64,000 bases of DNA, from contig JANEZZ010003061.1 in assembly GCA_026122225.1 (NCBI GenBank), positions 4,960,001-5,024,000 on the forward strand. Direction: 5' to 3'. Position 1 is the first letter of the stretch, and each line of letters starts with the position of its first letter. Shown in pieces: positions 22,505 to 33,550 of the stretch. Below the pieces are notes generated by a model, which did not search any database, was not told the DNA's origin, and saw only the letters and a program-made list of their open reading frames with translations. Origin of the DNA: Heloderma charlesbogerti. Lineage: Eukaryota; Chordata; Lepidosauria; Squamata; Helodermatidae. Position numbers and translations under genes: made by a program.

Positions 22505-22870
22505 TAATTAATTAATTTATTTACAATATTTATATACTGCTCCACATCAGAAGGTTTTGGAGTGGTGAACAACAAAGGTAAAAGAATAGAACACCAGGTT
22601 AAAACATTTTTTAAAAAATTAAAAGACAAATTCCAATAAGGCTGGCTGGTCACGCAAGGAAGGCCTCTCGAAATAACAATGTCTTCAGGAGACGCTGGAA
22701 GGAACACAACATTTGTGCCTGCCTGACCTCCAAAGGCAGGGAGTTCCACAGGAAGGGGGCCACCACACTGAAGGCTCTTTTCCTGGTGGGCTCCAACAGG
22801 TCCATGGGTTGGAACCCATGGAACCAATGCAACACCAGTTGAGGGGATTGTGATCTACCAATTGATGGGC
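22505..22870 (-). mobile_element. L2-like LINE 3' end, minus strand
   Basis: Starts with TTAATTTATTTACAATATTTAT tail sequence. The minus-strand frame 22835-22650 reads RAFSVVAPFLWNSLPLEVRQ and LLKTLLFREAFLA, the recognisable L2-type C-terminus. Confidence 0.65.
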
Positions 22871-23104
22871 ATGTGTAAGCCTTTCCTGGCTTTTCTTATG
22901 TGCATCCATTTTCCATCAATAAACTATATCATCTTTCACCCAAGTGGACTTTTGAATCTGTTTGGTGTGGGTCCTGGCTGGATCAGGGCCCAGGTCTAAG
23001 ACCTGTAAAAAAGCTCACAAAAGTTGGGAAAAGATTCATGAGCTGCAAGGGTTTAGTGCCATGTGTAATTCAGCCCTTCAGAGGGGAGTTGCTAGGCCTG
23101 GGCC

Positions 23105-23160
23105 CAGGGGCGTTGCTGGGTTCTTAAAAGAACTGGGGCACAGGCCCATAACACAAATTT

Positions 23161-23197
<37 letters not shown>

Positions 23198-24067
23198 GAA
23201 GTTATGAGGAGGAAGATACAATGACAGTTTGTGCACAACAAGGAGGAGGTAGAGGAGATTTGCACAAAGCAAGACATCTGTTTTTATGAAGAGTAGGGGG
23301 AGAGAGGGTTTTTTGCACCTCAAAAACAAACAAACAAAACCCCTACACCAGAGATTAGGGGCAGTGACTTCCCAATGGTCACCCTGAACACCTTCTGTTT
23401 AAGATCTCTAATCCCCTGTGTGGCTTGACAGTTTTTACGTTTTGTTTTAGTCTTTGAGAAAAGGAAACATTATGCATGGCTAGCACAAAAGCCACTGGAC
23501 CTAACTGTCTGAAATTTGGCAGGCTCAGTCAGCTCCAGAGAGGCTGCCAAGTCCCCAAATTCCATGCACTTATGTGGAAGCACAAAATAATTATAGCTCT
23601 TTACTTTGACAGATTTTCTTGAAAAAGGCAAATTTTACCTGTGGCTAGCACAAAAGCCACTGGGTCTAACTGTCTGACATTTGGCACATTCAGTCAGCTC
23701 TATAGGGGCTGCCAGGTCCCCAAACTCCATGCACTTATGTGGAAGCACAAAAAAATTTATAGCTCTTTGCTTTGACAGATTTTCTTGAAAATACCAAATA
23801 TACCTGGGACTAGCACAAAAACCAATGGACCTAACTGCCTGAACTTGGGCAGGTTCAATCAGCTCCATGGGGGCTACAAGGTCTCCAAATATCATGTATT
23901 TATCATACAAACTAAAAAAGGTATGGCCATTTCTATTTTCCAATGCAAGTCAATGGGAAAATGTAAAAAAAAAAAAAAAGGCAATTGGGACAGCTCAAAA
24001 GATCTGGGGCACAGCTCAAAAAGATAGGGGGCCTGTGCCCTGGTGCCCGCCTCCAATGATGCCCCTG
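23105..24067 (+). mobile_element. hAT-type element with internal 150-166 bp tandem repeat (copy 1)
   Basis: 963 bp, flanked by exact 8-bp duplications CCTGGGCC at 23097-23104 and 24068-24075. Termini CAGGGGCGTTGCTGG and its inverted relative CCAATGATGCCCCTG. The body holds about 3.5 tandem units, each with CTTTGACAGATTTTCTTGAA, GCACAAAAGCCACTGG, TGAAATTTGGCAGG and CCATGCACTTATGTGGAAGC. Unit starts at 23452, 23604 and 23770 give spacings of 152 and 166. An (AT) run is at 23164-23194. No transposase ORF. A second, left-truncated copy is at 44690. Confidence 0.8.
23164..23194. repeat. (AT)n microsatellite
   Basis: Uninterrupted AT dinucleotides inside the hAT-type element. Confidence 0.95.
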
Positions 24068-24075
24068 CCTGGGCC

Positions 24076-24560
24076 CATGGCTCCTGGACCAGGAACCTAT
24101 TTCCTGGGGCCCTGGATCTATTCCATGGAGCCCTGAGGTTCCATTGGTGCCAATGCAAGGTTTCTTTTTCAGGTTAATTGCCAGGCTGGGGGCAGTTTGC
24201 GAGGGGATTGCAGGTAGGGCGGGAAAGGTTAAGACAGCCCTTCCCACATGCTGCAACACACACATGCCTCAATCTTCCTCTGCATGGCAATTAAGCTTAG
24301 GAAAAAAACTTTTTTCCATTGGTTTGGGATGATATGGGGCTGGGTGCAAATTAACTGGAAAATGTGTTGTTTTTAGAAGATGTGGATGAGAAATTAATTG
24401 GCTAGCTTTGCCTCCTGTGAAATTTAAATAAATCCTAGTGATTATTTTTAAATTTGCAGATATAGGTATAAATTAGCATATGCAGATTTTATGCAGATTT
24501 GTGTCATATCCGCCTCATCTCTGAATCTTCGAAGTGCGTACCAATTCCCCTAGCCCTTCA
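24076..24560. other. No recognisable gene
   Basis: Unique-looking sequence. The last part (24440-24530) has GCAGATTTTATGCAGATTTG-like short repeats reminiscent of the hAT-type family at 30528, too decayed to assign. Confidence 0.35.
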
Positions 24561-24562
24561 TT

Positions 24563-25286
24563 GTTGTTGTTGTTGTTCAGTCGTTCAGTCATGTCCGACT
24601 CTTCATGACCCCATGGACCATAGCACGCCAGGCCTTCCTGTCCTGTGCTCTCTCCGGGAGTGTGCTCAAGTTCATATTCATTGCATCCGTGATGCTATCT
24701 AGCCATCTCATCCTCTGCCATCCCCTTCTCCTTTTGCCTTCAGTCTTTCCCAGCATCAGGGTCTTTTCCAGAGAGTTTTCTCTTCGCATTAGGTGGCCAA
24801 AATATTGGAGCTTCAGCTTCAGTATCTGTCCTTCCAATGAGCACTCAGGGTTGATTTCCTTTAGGATGGACTGATTTGACCTCCTTGCAGTCCAGGGGAC
24901 TCGTAAGAGTCTTCTCCAGCACCACAGTTCGAAAGCATCAATTCTTCAGTGCTCAGCCTTCCTTATAGTCCAGCTCTCACAGCCATACATTACTACTGGG
25001 AAAACCATAGCTTTGATTTTGACGGACCTTTGTCGGCAAGGTGATGTCTCTGCTTCTTACTATGCTGTCTAGGTTTGCCATAGCTTTCCTCCCAAGGAGC
25101 AAGCGTCTTTTAATTTCATGGCTACAGTCACCGTCTGTGGTGATCTTGGAGCCCAAGAAAGTAAAATCTGTCACTGCTTCCATTTCTTCCCCTTCTATAT
25201 GCCAGGAAGTGATAGGGCGAGATGCCATGATCTTAGTTTTTTTAATGTTGAGTTTTCAAACCAGCTTTTGCACTCTCCTCTTTCAT
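24563..25286 (-). mobile_element. BovB LINE 3' fragment, minus strand
   Basis: Runs from the 3' tail (TTGTTGTTGTTCAGTCGTTC at 24563) through the RT thumb and C-terminal region: minus-strand frames 25228-24977 (HIEGEEMEAVTDFTFLGSKI, RLLLGRKAMANLDS) and 24837-24589 (LKLQYFGHLMRREN, LMLGKTEGKRRRGW). It breaks off before palm C. Frameshift near 25020. Confidence 0.88.
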
Positions 25287-25668
25287 GAAATTGCCCTCAA
25301 CTGTGCAGAGTAAGCGCTTAAATAGATGTGGAAAGCTGGGGAAACTAGTAGAAAGAAACAGGTACCACGAACATAGTGATAAAGGGAACTGTAACAAAGA
25401 CCATTGGCTGGGCAGACCCTTTGCCATCAGCAAATCATCATTATATAAAATGAAAGCAAAAACAAAATTGGGATAAACAACATTGAAAGCGTTGTGTGCG
25501 TGTGTTACAGCAAGATGTAACACAGAAATGGTCTTATCATTTAAGGAACAGACCAAAAGGGAAGTTCAGTAGAAGGAACAGCAGTGCCAAAAACAAGAAC
25601 TACCAAGGAGAAAGACAGGGTGAAGCGAGATCAAACTCTCTTTTTCTCTCTACCAAACAGAAGAAGAA

Positions 25669-25691
25669 GCAACAGCAGCAGCAGCAGCAGC
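25669..25691. repeat. (AGC)n microsatellite
   Basis: GCAACAGCAGCAGCAGCAGC immediately left of a MITE copy. Confidence 0.85.
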
Positions 25692-25693
25692 AT

Positions 25694-25792
25694 GTAAACC
25701 TATGCATGTTTAGACATAAAAAAATCCCAGCATTTTCCAGCCACCCGAGTTGTAGGACTTTTTTTCTGTCTAAACATGCATAGGACTGTGCC
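25694..25792 (+). mobile_element. PIF/Harbinger-type MITE, short family (copy 3, degraded)
   Basis: ACCTATGCATGTTTAGACAT and TTTTCTGTCTAAACATGCAT arms are clear. The left terminus is eroded against the AGC repeat and the right end is GGACTGTGCC. Duplication not readable. Confidence 0.6.
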
Positions 25793-25799
25793 TGAAGAG

Positions 25800-25960
25800 G
25801 ATTTATTTATTTATGTATTTAATACATTTCTATACCACCCAAGAGCGGGAGCTCTCTGGGTAGGTCACAAAAATTAAAACCCTAAAATACAACATGATAA
25901 AACAAAATATAATACCTCTATAAGTCTAAAAGAGAATAAAACCAGAGTAAAAACAAAAAT
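25800..25960 (-). mobile_element. L2-like LINE 3' tail, minus strand
   Basis: TTTATTTATTTATGTATTTA..CATTTCTATACCACCC..GGAGCTCTCTGGG, same block as 16440-17060 and 53390-53545. Confidence 0.5.
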
Positions 25961-26610
25961 GAGTTTTGACAACAGAAACTTGGGAGGAGGGTGCAAAGTC
26001 ATTTATACGGCAGGATAAGAATTATTTCTATTGGTCAGTTTTCGGGATGTGTAAGAGAGATCATAGGTACCCCAAACTGTGCACTAATCAAGTGATTCCT
26101 AAGAAAAGAACCCCCTCAAAATTGTTGAAATTGATTACATTTAGAGCTTGGTGATACTATTATTTGCCAGTCCAATTTAATACTAAATTAAGTGCCCTTG
26201 TATTAAGGCAGGGGATAATTATTTTAAAGACAAAAGAGAAAAGAGCTTTTGGCGTTTCTAAAAAGTTATTGCAAGCAAAATTTAATACAAAAGCTTTGCT
26301 TACAATAATTACTCATACTTTTCTTGCATTTTCAGCATGTCAACATCATATTGTACGGTTGTGCATGGGTGTATGTACTCTGAAAACTCCAATGTGCCAG
26401 GCAAAGAGTTACTCCACTAATTTCCCCCACCCCAAACATTGACACCCAATCAACATTTTTTAACCTTTGGCCTATTCGTTGCTGCCCACATGGCTGTTTA
26501 TACAACCACCAGGGAGCTATGGAACGGTCAACAAAACATAGTCTCATCAAATCTCCAATGGCAGTCAATATATCAGAATGAACATTCTGTGGAAATGTAG
26601 CCTGGCTGGA
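25961..26610. other. No recognisable gene
   Basis: AT-rich sequence with two modest ORFs (25966-26154, 26164-26442) lacking recognisable domains. Confidence 0.35.
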
Positions 26611-26613
26611 GCA

Positions 26614-26744
26614 CAGCCTTCCCCAACCTGTTACTGGACTACAATACCCACATCCCCAGCCAACTTGGTCAATGGCCATTCTGACTGGGGATGATGGGAG
26701 TTGTAGTCTAACACATCTGGGGGCAACCAGGTTGGAGAAGGCTG
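26614..26744. mobile_element. Palindromic MITE (CAGCCTTCCCCAACCTG family)
   Basis: CAGCCTTCCCCAACCTGTTA at the left, inverted AACCAGGTTGGAGAAGGCTG at the right, with GATGGGAGTTGTAGTCTAAC inside. Confidence 0.7.
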
Positions 26745-26898
26745 TTGTAACAAGTTCTTCCCCTGTACTTTATCATAGACATTCTCTTGGGGCAAAATGT
26801 CCATATACACACTCAGTTGTTATCTACGCTGGGCCAAGCAGCAGCCTCAACCTCCCTGCACAGTAAGACCATCATCAAGGTTCTGTAGATCCAACCAG

Positions 26899-27832
26899 TG
26901 TCGGGAATACTGCGACCTTGTTATAGGAAGGGGGCAGTGTTGCAATTAGTTTATTATTATTTATTATTAAATTTATTAATCGCCCATCTGGCTGGTCACC
27001 CAGCCACTCTGGGCGATGTACAACACACAATAAAACAGTTTAAAACAATAAAATTCTAGAGTAAAAATGTTTTCTAAAATACCCTAACCCACCCCAAATG
27101 CCTGCCTGAACAACCACGTTTTTAATGCATGACGGAAGCTCATTAAAGAGGGGGCATGGCGGAGTTCCCTAGGGAGGGAGTTCCACAGAGTGGGGGCCAC
27201 CACAGAAAAGGCCCTCTCCCTCGTCCCCACCAGTCTAGCTGTCCTGGCTGATGGGACAGAGAGAAGGCCATCCGAGGCTGATCTTGTTAAGCGGCCTGTC
27301 TGGTGCTGCTGGAGGCGCTCCTTAAGACAGGCTGGGCCGGAACCATATAGGGTTTTAAAGGTCAAAACCAACACCTTGAATTTGGCCCGGAAAACAACTG
27401 GAAAACAATTAGTTAGCTAATGCATGGGAATTTGGGGCATAGCTAGCCTTAGGATCTCTATAGCCTACAGCGTGGCTTTTTGCTTCTCACGTTCCTCCTG
27501 CCCTGCCCTGCCCTGCCTCCCCCCACTGCTAGGAGCACCTCTCTCTCTCTCCCTCTCCCTCTCCCTCTCCCTTCTGCCTGTGTAAAGGAACACAAAATGG
27601 ACTGAACAAACTCTCCTGAAACTCTATGCTGTGCCTGCATTTGTATGTGCAAGAATATCTGTGATGCATTTGTATGTGCAAGAAGATCTGTGAGTAAACT
27701 GTTGTTCTTTCCTCACTAAGGAAAGGTGTGGTCTCCTTTTTGTTATCCTAAGATAGCCCTGTGTGTATGTGAGACTGGTAAACACTCATTTTGTTTTGCC
27801 TTTTGTTTTTCTCTGCTTTCCAGCAGGAGGCA
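26899..27832 (+). mobile_element. LTR-like repeat, plus strand, interrupted by an L2-like fragment
   Basis: Begins TGTCGGGAATACTGCGACC and has GGCAGTGTTGCAATTAG. After an insertion (about 26951-27413) it resumes TTAGCTAATGCATGGG, GCATAGCTAGCCTTAGGATC, GGAAAGGTGTGGTCTCC and GAGACTGGTAAACACTC, ending near CAGCAGGAGGCA. The same order occurs on the minus strand at 11763-12613. A CCCTCT-rich tract is at 27539-27575. Probably a solo LTR or leader-containing fragment; no flanking duplication seen. No coding capacity. Confidence 0.5.
26951..27413 (-). mobile_element. L2-like LINE 3' end, minus strand, inside LTR-like repeat
   Basis: TTATTATTATTTATTATTAA tail, CATCTGGCTGGTCACCCAGC 3' UTR, then the minus-strand frame 27374-27084. 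That frame is the best preserved in the window: GSGPACLKERL, RAFSVVAPTLWNSLPRELRH, FRHALKTWLFRQAF. The same tail sequence occurs at 51224 inside a BovB. Confidence 0.68.
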
Positions 27833-30065
27833 TCAATACCAAATAATCCCATCAACCAGAACTGCAGAATCTTGACAGTTGTAGTTTGTCTTGAACATAC
27901 AATACATGCACACAGTCACCTGTATCCACGTTTCACACTCTTATGTCTGTGGAAGAAAAGATTTGAGAACATGGTTAGTGTCTAGTAACTTCTCAGAACA
28001 GGGCCTTGGTTCCAGTGCCCTGAAAGAGAGGATTCAGTGCCCTGTTCTGTTCTGACATTATCCCTTCCCCATAGCCGGTATTCCCATAAGCCTAGTCCTC
28101 ATGGCCTTTCCTATTTTCATTCTCACAGTCCTAGCCAGATAGATACTAACTCTTTGAAAACCTGGGTCTTAGAAACTGCATAATAAACTGTGTGCAAATA
28201 TATGCAGGTTTATTTCATTTTTCATTCTACTTTCAGAAGAATGAAAGTGTTAAAGACATTAAAGTGTCTGGCATTTGGGGCATCAAGGTGTAGATATGAT
28301 CGTCTGCTCATAACCTGGAGGTCACACCTTTACTTATTTGTTGTGCGCATGTAGCAAGAGAGCTGCACATATGCATCTCCTGTCACAGCCCTAGTGCTCG
28401 CTTCCTTGCTTCTGCAACTGTACAACCAAAGGGGACCAATTTTGTGGCACAGCAGACAGGGGAGAGGAGGAGCAATGGGACTTAGGAAGGAATGGAGCTG
28501 TATAGTAAAAAGGTCACATTTAGCTTGAGAACAAGCTAAATTTGACCTAATTGCCACTCCATAGTAGTTTACCATTGACTTTTTTTTTGCTGCCGCCAGG
28601 GGGCGCAAGGGGAATTCTGCAGGATGCCAGCAGGAGCTAGGCCCACAGGGGAGTCAGGGAGGGGGCAGTGGCCCCATGACCCTCTGCAGTTGCCCACCCC
28701 TGATTTAAATAGAAATACATTACATTTCTTCATAGTGAGGAAGCCTGCGTCCAGGTGCTAACCACTGATGCAATGGTAAAACTGAGCAATGGTGTTTGCA
28801 GGAGTTACTTATATTTAAGAATGTGTTGCCATTTTTATTACTTAAAATGCCCAGGACCCCTTGACAGATTTGGACACTTTTCTGAGCATGTTTATACAAA
28901 GTCTTCTGTATGATCACTGGAGTGAAAAAAACTGCTTTTATTGCAGTTCTTTGTCTTCGTTTGGAAGGTCTGGTTTTACTTCTGCTTCCCAAAGCAACTA
29001 TAAGAACTGAAAAGGATTAAAAACAACAACTTATCAGCCATGTTTTACAGGGGGTTTCTTACAGGGATGCAAATGCAGTAACAGCAAAAAAGTGTGGCCT
29101 AATGAATGAGAGCATTTGTAGCTAAAGAAATGCTCCGGATGAAACCCCAACTTGTGTGTGTGTTTTGCAGTGAGACCAGAGTTAAATAAGCTGCTATCGG
29201 TTTCCTACCTATCCCCTGAAAGCCATTCTCCTTGATCATGAAACCCAAATAATGGAAGCAGTTTTCTTAAGGGCCACTTCCAGCACTTGCTGTGATGTGA
29301 TTCATGCCTTTTGTGTTCAGCATAGAATCTGGGAATATTTACAAAAAACTATTATAAATGTGACTATTCATTAATTCTTCATAGGTAGAGATATAGATAT
29401 ATTCTTACAAGAATCTCAATTTAGCAAGAAATGAGAGTTGCATCACATCACACGTGAGCTCATTTCCATTCCCAATAACACATCTGGCACTGTTTTTGCC
29501 ACCCCAACACAGATATTAAAGAGCATATAAGAGAAAGACCAGCCAGACACTCCCAGAAGACATGTTTAACAATATAGCTAGTCTTAATGGCTTTCTGGCC
29601 CAGGATTCCAGTTTTCTCCAGTGGATTCTTCTATGCAAATATGAATGCAAAGGCCTGAGGCAGAGCTATAAATTGGGTAAGAAGCAGCAGAGGAACCATG
29701 TCTATGAATAATTCACACATTTTGCAGGGCAAATGTCAGTAGCGATCCTGCCAAATAATTCTGCCTCGTGAAGCATCCTGTGTCACTTGAAAGCTTGTGC
29801 GTGTCCTCATTCCTTACTGATTTACTGAATTTAGGTGTGGCCATTTTGTGAAATGCTCAAGGCAACTTACAAAGAGAGAACTTCCAAACGTTGCAGTGGT
29901 AATACTTAAAATTTAAGCCTTATTCTTTTCAAAAACAAAGCAAAGAACGTAGAAGCAGTAACAAAACAATCATTGGCAATTTATGCCAGAATCTATCATG
30001 TCAGGCTGGAAATGCTTTTAAAATCAGACCAGGTTTTAATTCTCTGCCAAAACACAGCAAAAGCT
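27833..30065. other. No recognisable gene
   Basis: About 2.2 kb of largely unique-looking AT-rich DNA. A weak trace of the 3222/18915 repeat (GAAATACATTACATTTCTTC) is near 28710. No ORF with a recognisable domain, no splice-bounded exon I can support. Confidence 0.4.
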
Positions 30066-30515
30066 AGAGATCAGTGGGCCTCACCAGTGAGTTTCTTTTA
30101 ACCGTGTAGGTGCTGTCTGACAGTGCCTTCTCCATGCATTGCTTGATCTTATCTCTCTAAAGCTCAGGACCTGCACCACCATCAGGAAGAAGGAGGTGAC
30201 TGCATCAGGCCGCAGATGTTGGGGGGCAGCAATGGCGGCCTCCCAGCTGTTCCCCCTGAACTCCCTGGCGACATAGCTGAGTAAGCCATACAACCTGTCC
30301 TGGCCCCCCAAACCAGCCTGCTGCTACCTCAGGTAGTATAGCGAAGGAAATTACCTCATAGCCAGTCCTGAAGTTAGATTCAACTGCCATTCCAGATGGC
30401 TTCTGTACATGGAAGGTGAAAGGGGCACCATCCTCTCCCTTGTCTCAGGCCGCAAAATGTCTTGCGCCAGCCCTGCTAAAGCTGCGATCCCAAGCACACT
30501 TACTACGGAGTGAGC
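30066..30515. other. Unclassified GC-richer segment
   Basis: Higher GC than its surroundings, with minus-strand open frames at 30081-30311, 30205-30390 and 30351-30560 that overlap in different phases. No domain recognised; possibly an old repeat. A short-palindrome MITE relic (CACACTTACTACGGAGTGAG) is at 30494-30513. Confidence 0.35.
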
Positions 30516-30527
30516 CCCACTGGACAC

Positions 30528-30963
30528 TGGGGATGTTGAAGAAATCCACAATGGAATCAAATGAGTTTGGATTGCTATGAATCCAACCTGTGGATTCCGT
30601 CACAGACTGGCTTTTCCCAAGTCACACGGATTCTGTGGACTTGTGGACCAGGTTTTTTTAAAACTTTCCGGAACTGTACGCAAATTTAGTCATAGAAAGA
30701 TACATAAATTAAAAGACCAGCAGCTGAAAATATGCATTTCTCCTACAGGCTAAAGCATGAAAATGCCCATTTGGGGGTATTTGTGCATTGAGCGGGGGGA
30801 GGATTTGCACATGGGTTCCGTGAGTGCGAATTCACGCAAATGCAAATTTGCACAAATTTGGGAAATTGGAAAAAATCCAGTTCCGTCAATGAGCAGACGA
30901 TGGAACAAAAGGCACCTGGTGAAATGCAGATAGAATAGAATTTACAAAATCTGTGCATCCCTA
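30528..30963 (+). mobile_element. hAT-type non-autonomous element (TGGGGATG..CATCCCTA family)
   Basis: 436 bp, flanked by exact 8-bp duplications CTGGACAC at 30520-30527 and 30964-30971. Left end TGGGGATGTTGAAGAAATCC, right end AAATCTGTGCATCCCTA. Shares body motifs with 12187-12589. It inserted just beside a short-palindrome MITE relic. No ORF for a transposase. Confidence 0.8.
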
Positions 30964-31139
30964 CTGGACACTTCCAAGCAGAGTGGCCAAATGCAAAAGA
31001 AGAAACAGGTGTGTAACATGTACCTGCTGAAATTTTGTCTTCTGCTCTGCACTTCTCTAAAAGGTGCAGGAGCCCTGTCTTCATTTGCATCTGGCCACCC
31101 TACTTCCAATTAAACCAGCCTAAGATCAAGCAGTAAACA

Positions 31140-31312
31140 ATGGCACATGGAACAGAGTACCATCCCCATAACTAAGAGCCTGGGGATAAATAAATACAGG
31201 GCTGGAGGTGCTCTCGAAGATAATTTGAGCCCTGGCCATCTAGAGTAATAACCAGCACCTTGACTTGGTTTCAGATGCAACCTGGCAACCAGTGCAGCTG
31301 AGCCAACCGAGG
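31140..31312 (-). mobile_element. L2-like LINE remnant, minus strand
   Basis: AACCAGCACCTTGACTTGG and GGCAACCAGTGCAGCTGAG are the stereotyped L2-type segment also visible at 27360-27385 and 58235-58290. Very decayed. Confidence 0.4.
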
Positions 31313-31340
31313 AGCATTCATTCAGTAACGAGATTTAAGC

Positions 31341-31727
31341 CAGGGGTGCAGAACCTCAGGTCCAGGAGCCAAATCCAGCCCTCTTGTGGTCCCAGTCTGG
31401 CCCTCCATATGGCCCACCCCCTTCCCTTGTCCTCACCCCCTTTTCCCCCTACCACTAATTGTTTGGTGCTTTCCTGGCTTTAATGCAGTTTTTTCCCTCA
31501 TTCTAAGAGGTTGAAATGCCTCTCTTAAGGCTCTGACACCGGCAGTAAGAGCTGGAAGCTAAAAAAAATGCCAGGCGGGTGTGTTTTTTTGTATGTTTGA
31601 TCCCACCCCTTTTGCCATCGGCCCTGCCCTCTTTGCCTTTAGCTCCACCCACCACTGGAATGCAGTCCACAAATGCTTCTCCAAAATTTAATTTAACCCT
31701 CAGGCTGAAAGAGGTTCCCCACCCCTG
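31341..31727 (+). mobile_element. hAT-like non-autonomous element (CAGGGGTGCAGAACCTC family, copy 1)
   Basis: 387 bp with inverted termini CAGGGGTGCAGAACCTCAGG and AAAGAGGTTCCCCACCCCTG. Flanks ATTTAAGC and ATCTATAC match at 5 of 8 positions, a decayed 8-bp duplication at best. Related copies: 47617-47939 (inverted) and 60028-60261 (truncated). Confidence 0.62.
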
Positions 31728-31994
31728 ATCTATACACACACTGTTATGTAACGGGGTCGGGGGGAGTTACTGTGGGTTAGTTATTGTTTTGAACCTTGGC
31801 AGCTCCTGTAGAGTTGGGAGTAGCAACAGTGGGTGGAGCTTCTGCTAAGTTCTTCACTTTTGTTTGTGCTGAATAAAGAACAGTTGTATTTGAGGCCTGC
31901 TGAGTCTTGTAGCATTTTGAGACTTTCCTCAACTTTTGCTGATTCACAATTTTGAGGCCACCATCACAAACCATCTTGGCTCATTATGACATCT

Positions 31995-32112
31995 TGGCTC
32001 ATTATGAGCTGCAGAGAGAGATTGGGTGAGGGGATCAGGACAGCGGTGAACACCTCTTTTGAGGAGGGTGTGATGCCATCAGCCCTCAAGGAGGCAGTGA
32101 TAAGACCATCAG
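31995..32112 (+). mobile_element. L2-like LINE RT fragment
   Basis: Frame reads VNTSFEEGVMPSALKEAVIRP, the RT finger-region motif of L2-type ORF2. It is cut directly by the 5'-truncated CR1 at 32113. Confidence 0.55.
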
Positions 32113-32873
32113 TGCCAAGTTCTGCACCTAGGAAAAAGAAACCAAATGCACAGTTACAAGATGGGGGATATGTGGCTCAACCACACTACGAGCGAGAAGG
32201 ATCTTGGAATTGTTGTCGATCACAAGCTGAATATGAGCCAACAATGTGATGTGGCTGCAAAAAAGGCAAATGCTATTTTGGGCTGCATTCATAGAAGCAT
32301 CGCTTCCAAATCCCGGGAAGTACTAGTTCCCCTCTACTCAGCACTGGTTAGGCCTCATCTGGAGTACTGTGTCCAGTTCTGGGCACCACACTTTAAGAAG
32401 GATGCAGACAAACTGGAGAGGGTTCAAAGGAGGGCAACAAAGATGATCAGGGGACTGGAAACAAAGCCCTATGAAGAGAGACTGAAAGAACTGGGCATGT
32501 TTAGCCTTGAGAAGAGAAGACTGAGGGGAGATATGATAGCACTCTTCAAGTACTTGAAAGGTTGTCACAGAGAAGAAGGCCAGGATCTCTTCTTGATCAT
32601 CCCAGAGTGCAGGACACGGAATAATGGGCTCAAGTGACAGGAAGCCAGATTCCGGCTGAACATCAGGAAAAACTTCCTGAGTGTCAGAGCAATACGGCAA
32701 TGGAACCAATTACCTGGGGAGGTGGTAGGATCTCCCACACTGGAGGCCTTCAAGACGAGGCTGGACAGCCATTTGTCAGGGATGCTCTGACTTGGATTCC
32801 TGCATTGAGCAGGGGGTTGGACTCGATGGCCTTGTAGGCCCCTTCCAACCCTACTATTCTATGATTCTATGAG
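32113..32873 (+). mobile_element. CR1-type LINE 3' fragment (ATTCTATG subfamily)
   Basis: Joins L2 sequence at GTGCCAAGTTCTGCACC. Frame 32146-32637 is open for 163 codons over the ORF2 C-terminus ([40 protein letters not shown]). The 3' UTR and ATTCTATGATTCTATG tail end at about 32871. Lacks the RT palm. Most intact of the three copies. Confidence 0.88.
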
Positions 32874-33142
32874 GGGCCGAACTGTGTCATAAGGCTCAGG
32901 GTCGATGGCTGTCTCCCTGAGGGCCCAGGATTCCCCTCATCTGCCTCCAGGTCCCCAGACACAGGCAGCTGTTCTGAGCTGCTTGGCGCATGGGAAGGGA
33001 GACTCCAAGTCATTCTCTGAAGACGAGTCCTCCAAAGAGGGCATGTCACTTAGCCCCGCTTGGGGTAACAATTCTTGAAATTAAAAACAAAATCCTGGTG
33101 CCTTTGTGTAGCCCTCTGGATCCAAGGGCTGAGCCCAGGTTC

Positions 33143-33550
33143 TAGGGGTGTACAAAACCTACTTACATGTCCACTGAAGGAGTCCATGGGGGGGGCGATT
33201 TGTCCCTCCCCCTGGAATCCTCCCTGGCCGGCTCCGCTCCGCGGCGAGTCCACAGAGCCGCTGGCTGGGCCCATCCGCAGCCGGACGTCCGGCTGCTGCC
33301 ACGCAAATGGCGTCTGGCGTACTGGACACAATTTGTGTCCCTGTCCTTGGCTGTGATAGGCTACGTAAATATTTACATAGCCTATCACGGCCAAGGGCAG
33401 TGACGCAAATGGCGTCCGCTACGCCGGACGCCATTCGCGTCCGCAGCCTGGCTGCAGAACGAAGATGATGGATTTGGACTGGCCACCGCCAGGTAGGGTC
33501 TGTCCTGACCGTCCCATTGGAGTCCGTGGCAGATTTCTCCGCCATCCCTA
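33143..33550 (-). mobile_element. hAT-type non-autonomous element with palindromic core (copy 2)
   Basis: 408 bp; termini TAGGGGTGTACAAAACC and GATTTCTCCGCCATCCCTA. Core palindrome GTGATAGGCTACGTAAATAT / ATTTACATAGCCTATCACGG near 33352-33390, flanked by GACGCAAATGGCGTCCG modules. The flanks (CCAGGTTC, AGTGGAAC) do not form a direct 8-bp duplication. Opposite orientation to copy 1. Confidence 0.72.

Noticed and set aside
23400..24000. CRISPR array or satellite
   Set aside because: The 152-166 bp units are contiguous, without unique spacers, and are bounded by transposon ends with a target duplication.
26899..27832. Complete LTR retrotransposon
   Set aside because: No second LTR, primer-binding site or gag/pol sequence lies within reach; only a single LTR-like unit is visible.
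33143..33550. 8-bp target duplication for this hAT-type copy
   Set aside because: CCAGGTTC and AGTGGAAC do not match as direct repeats. The element call rests on termini and core only.
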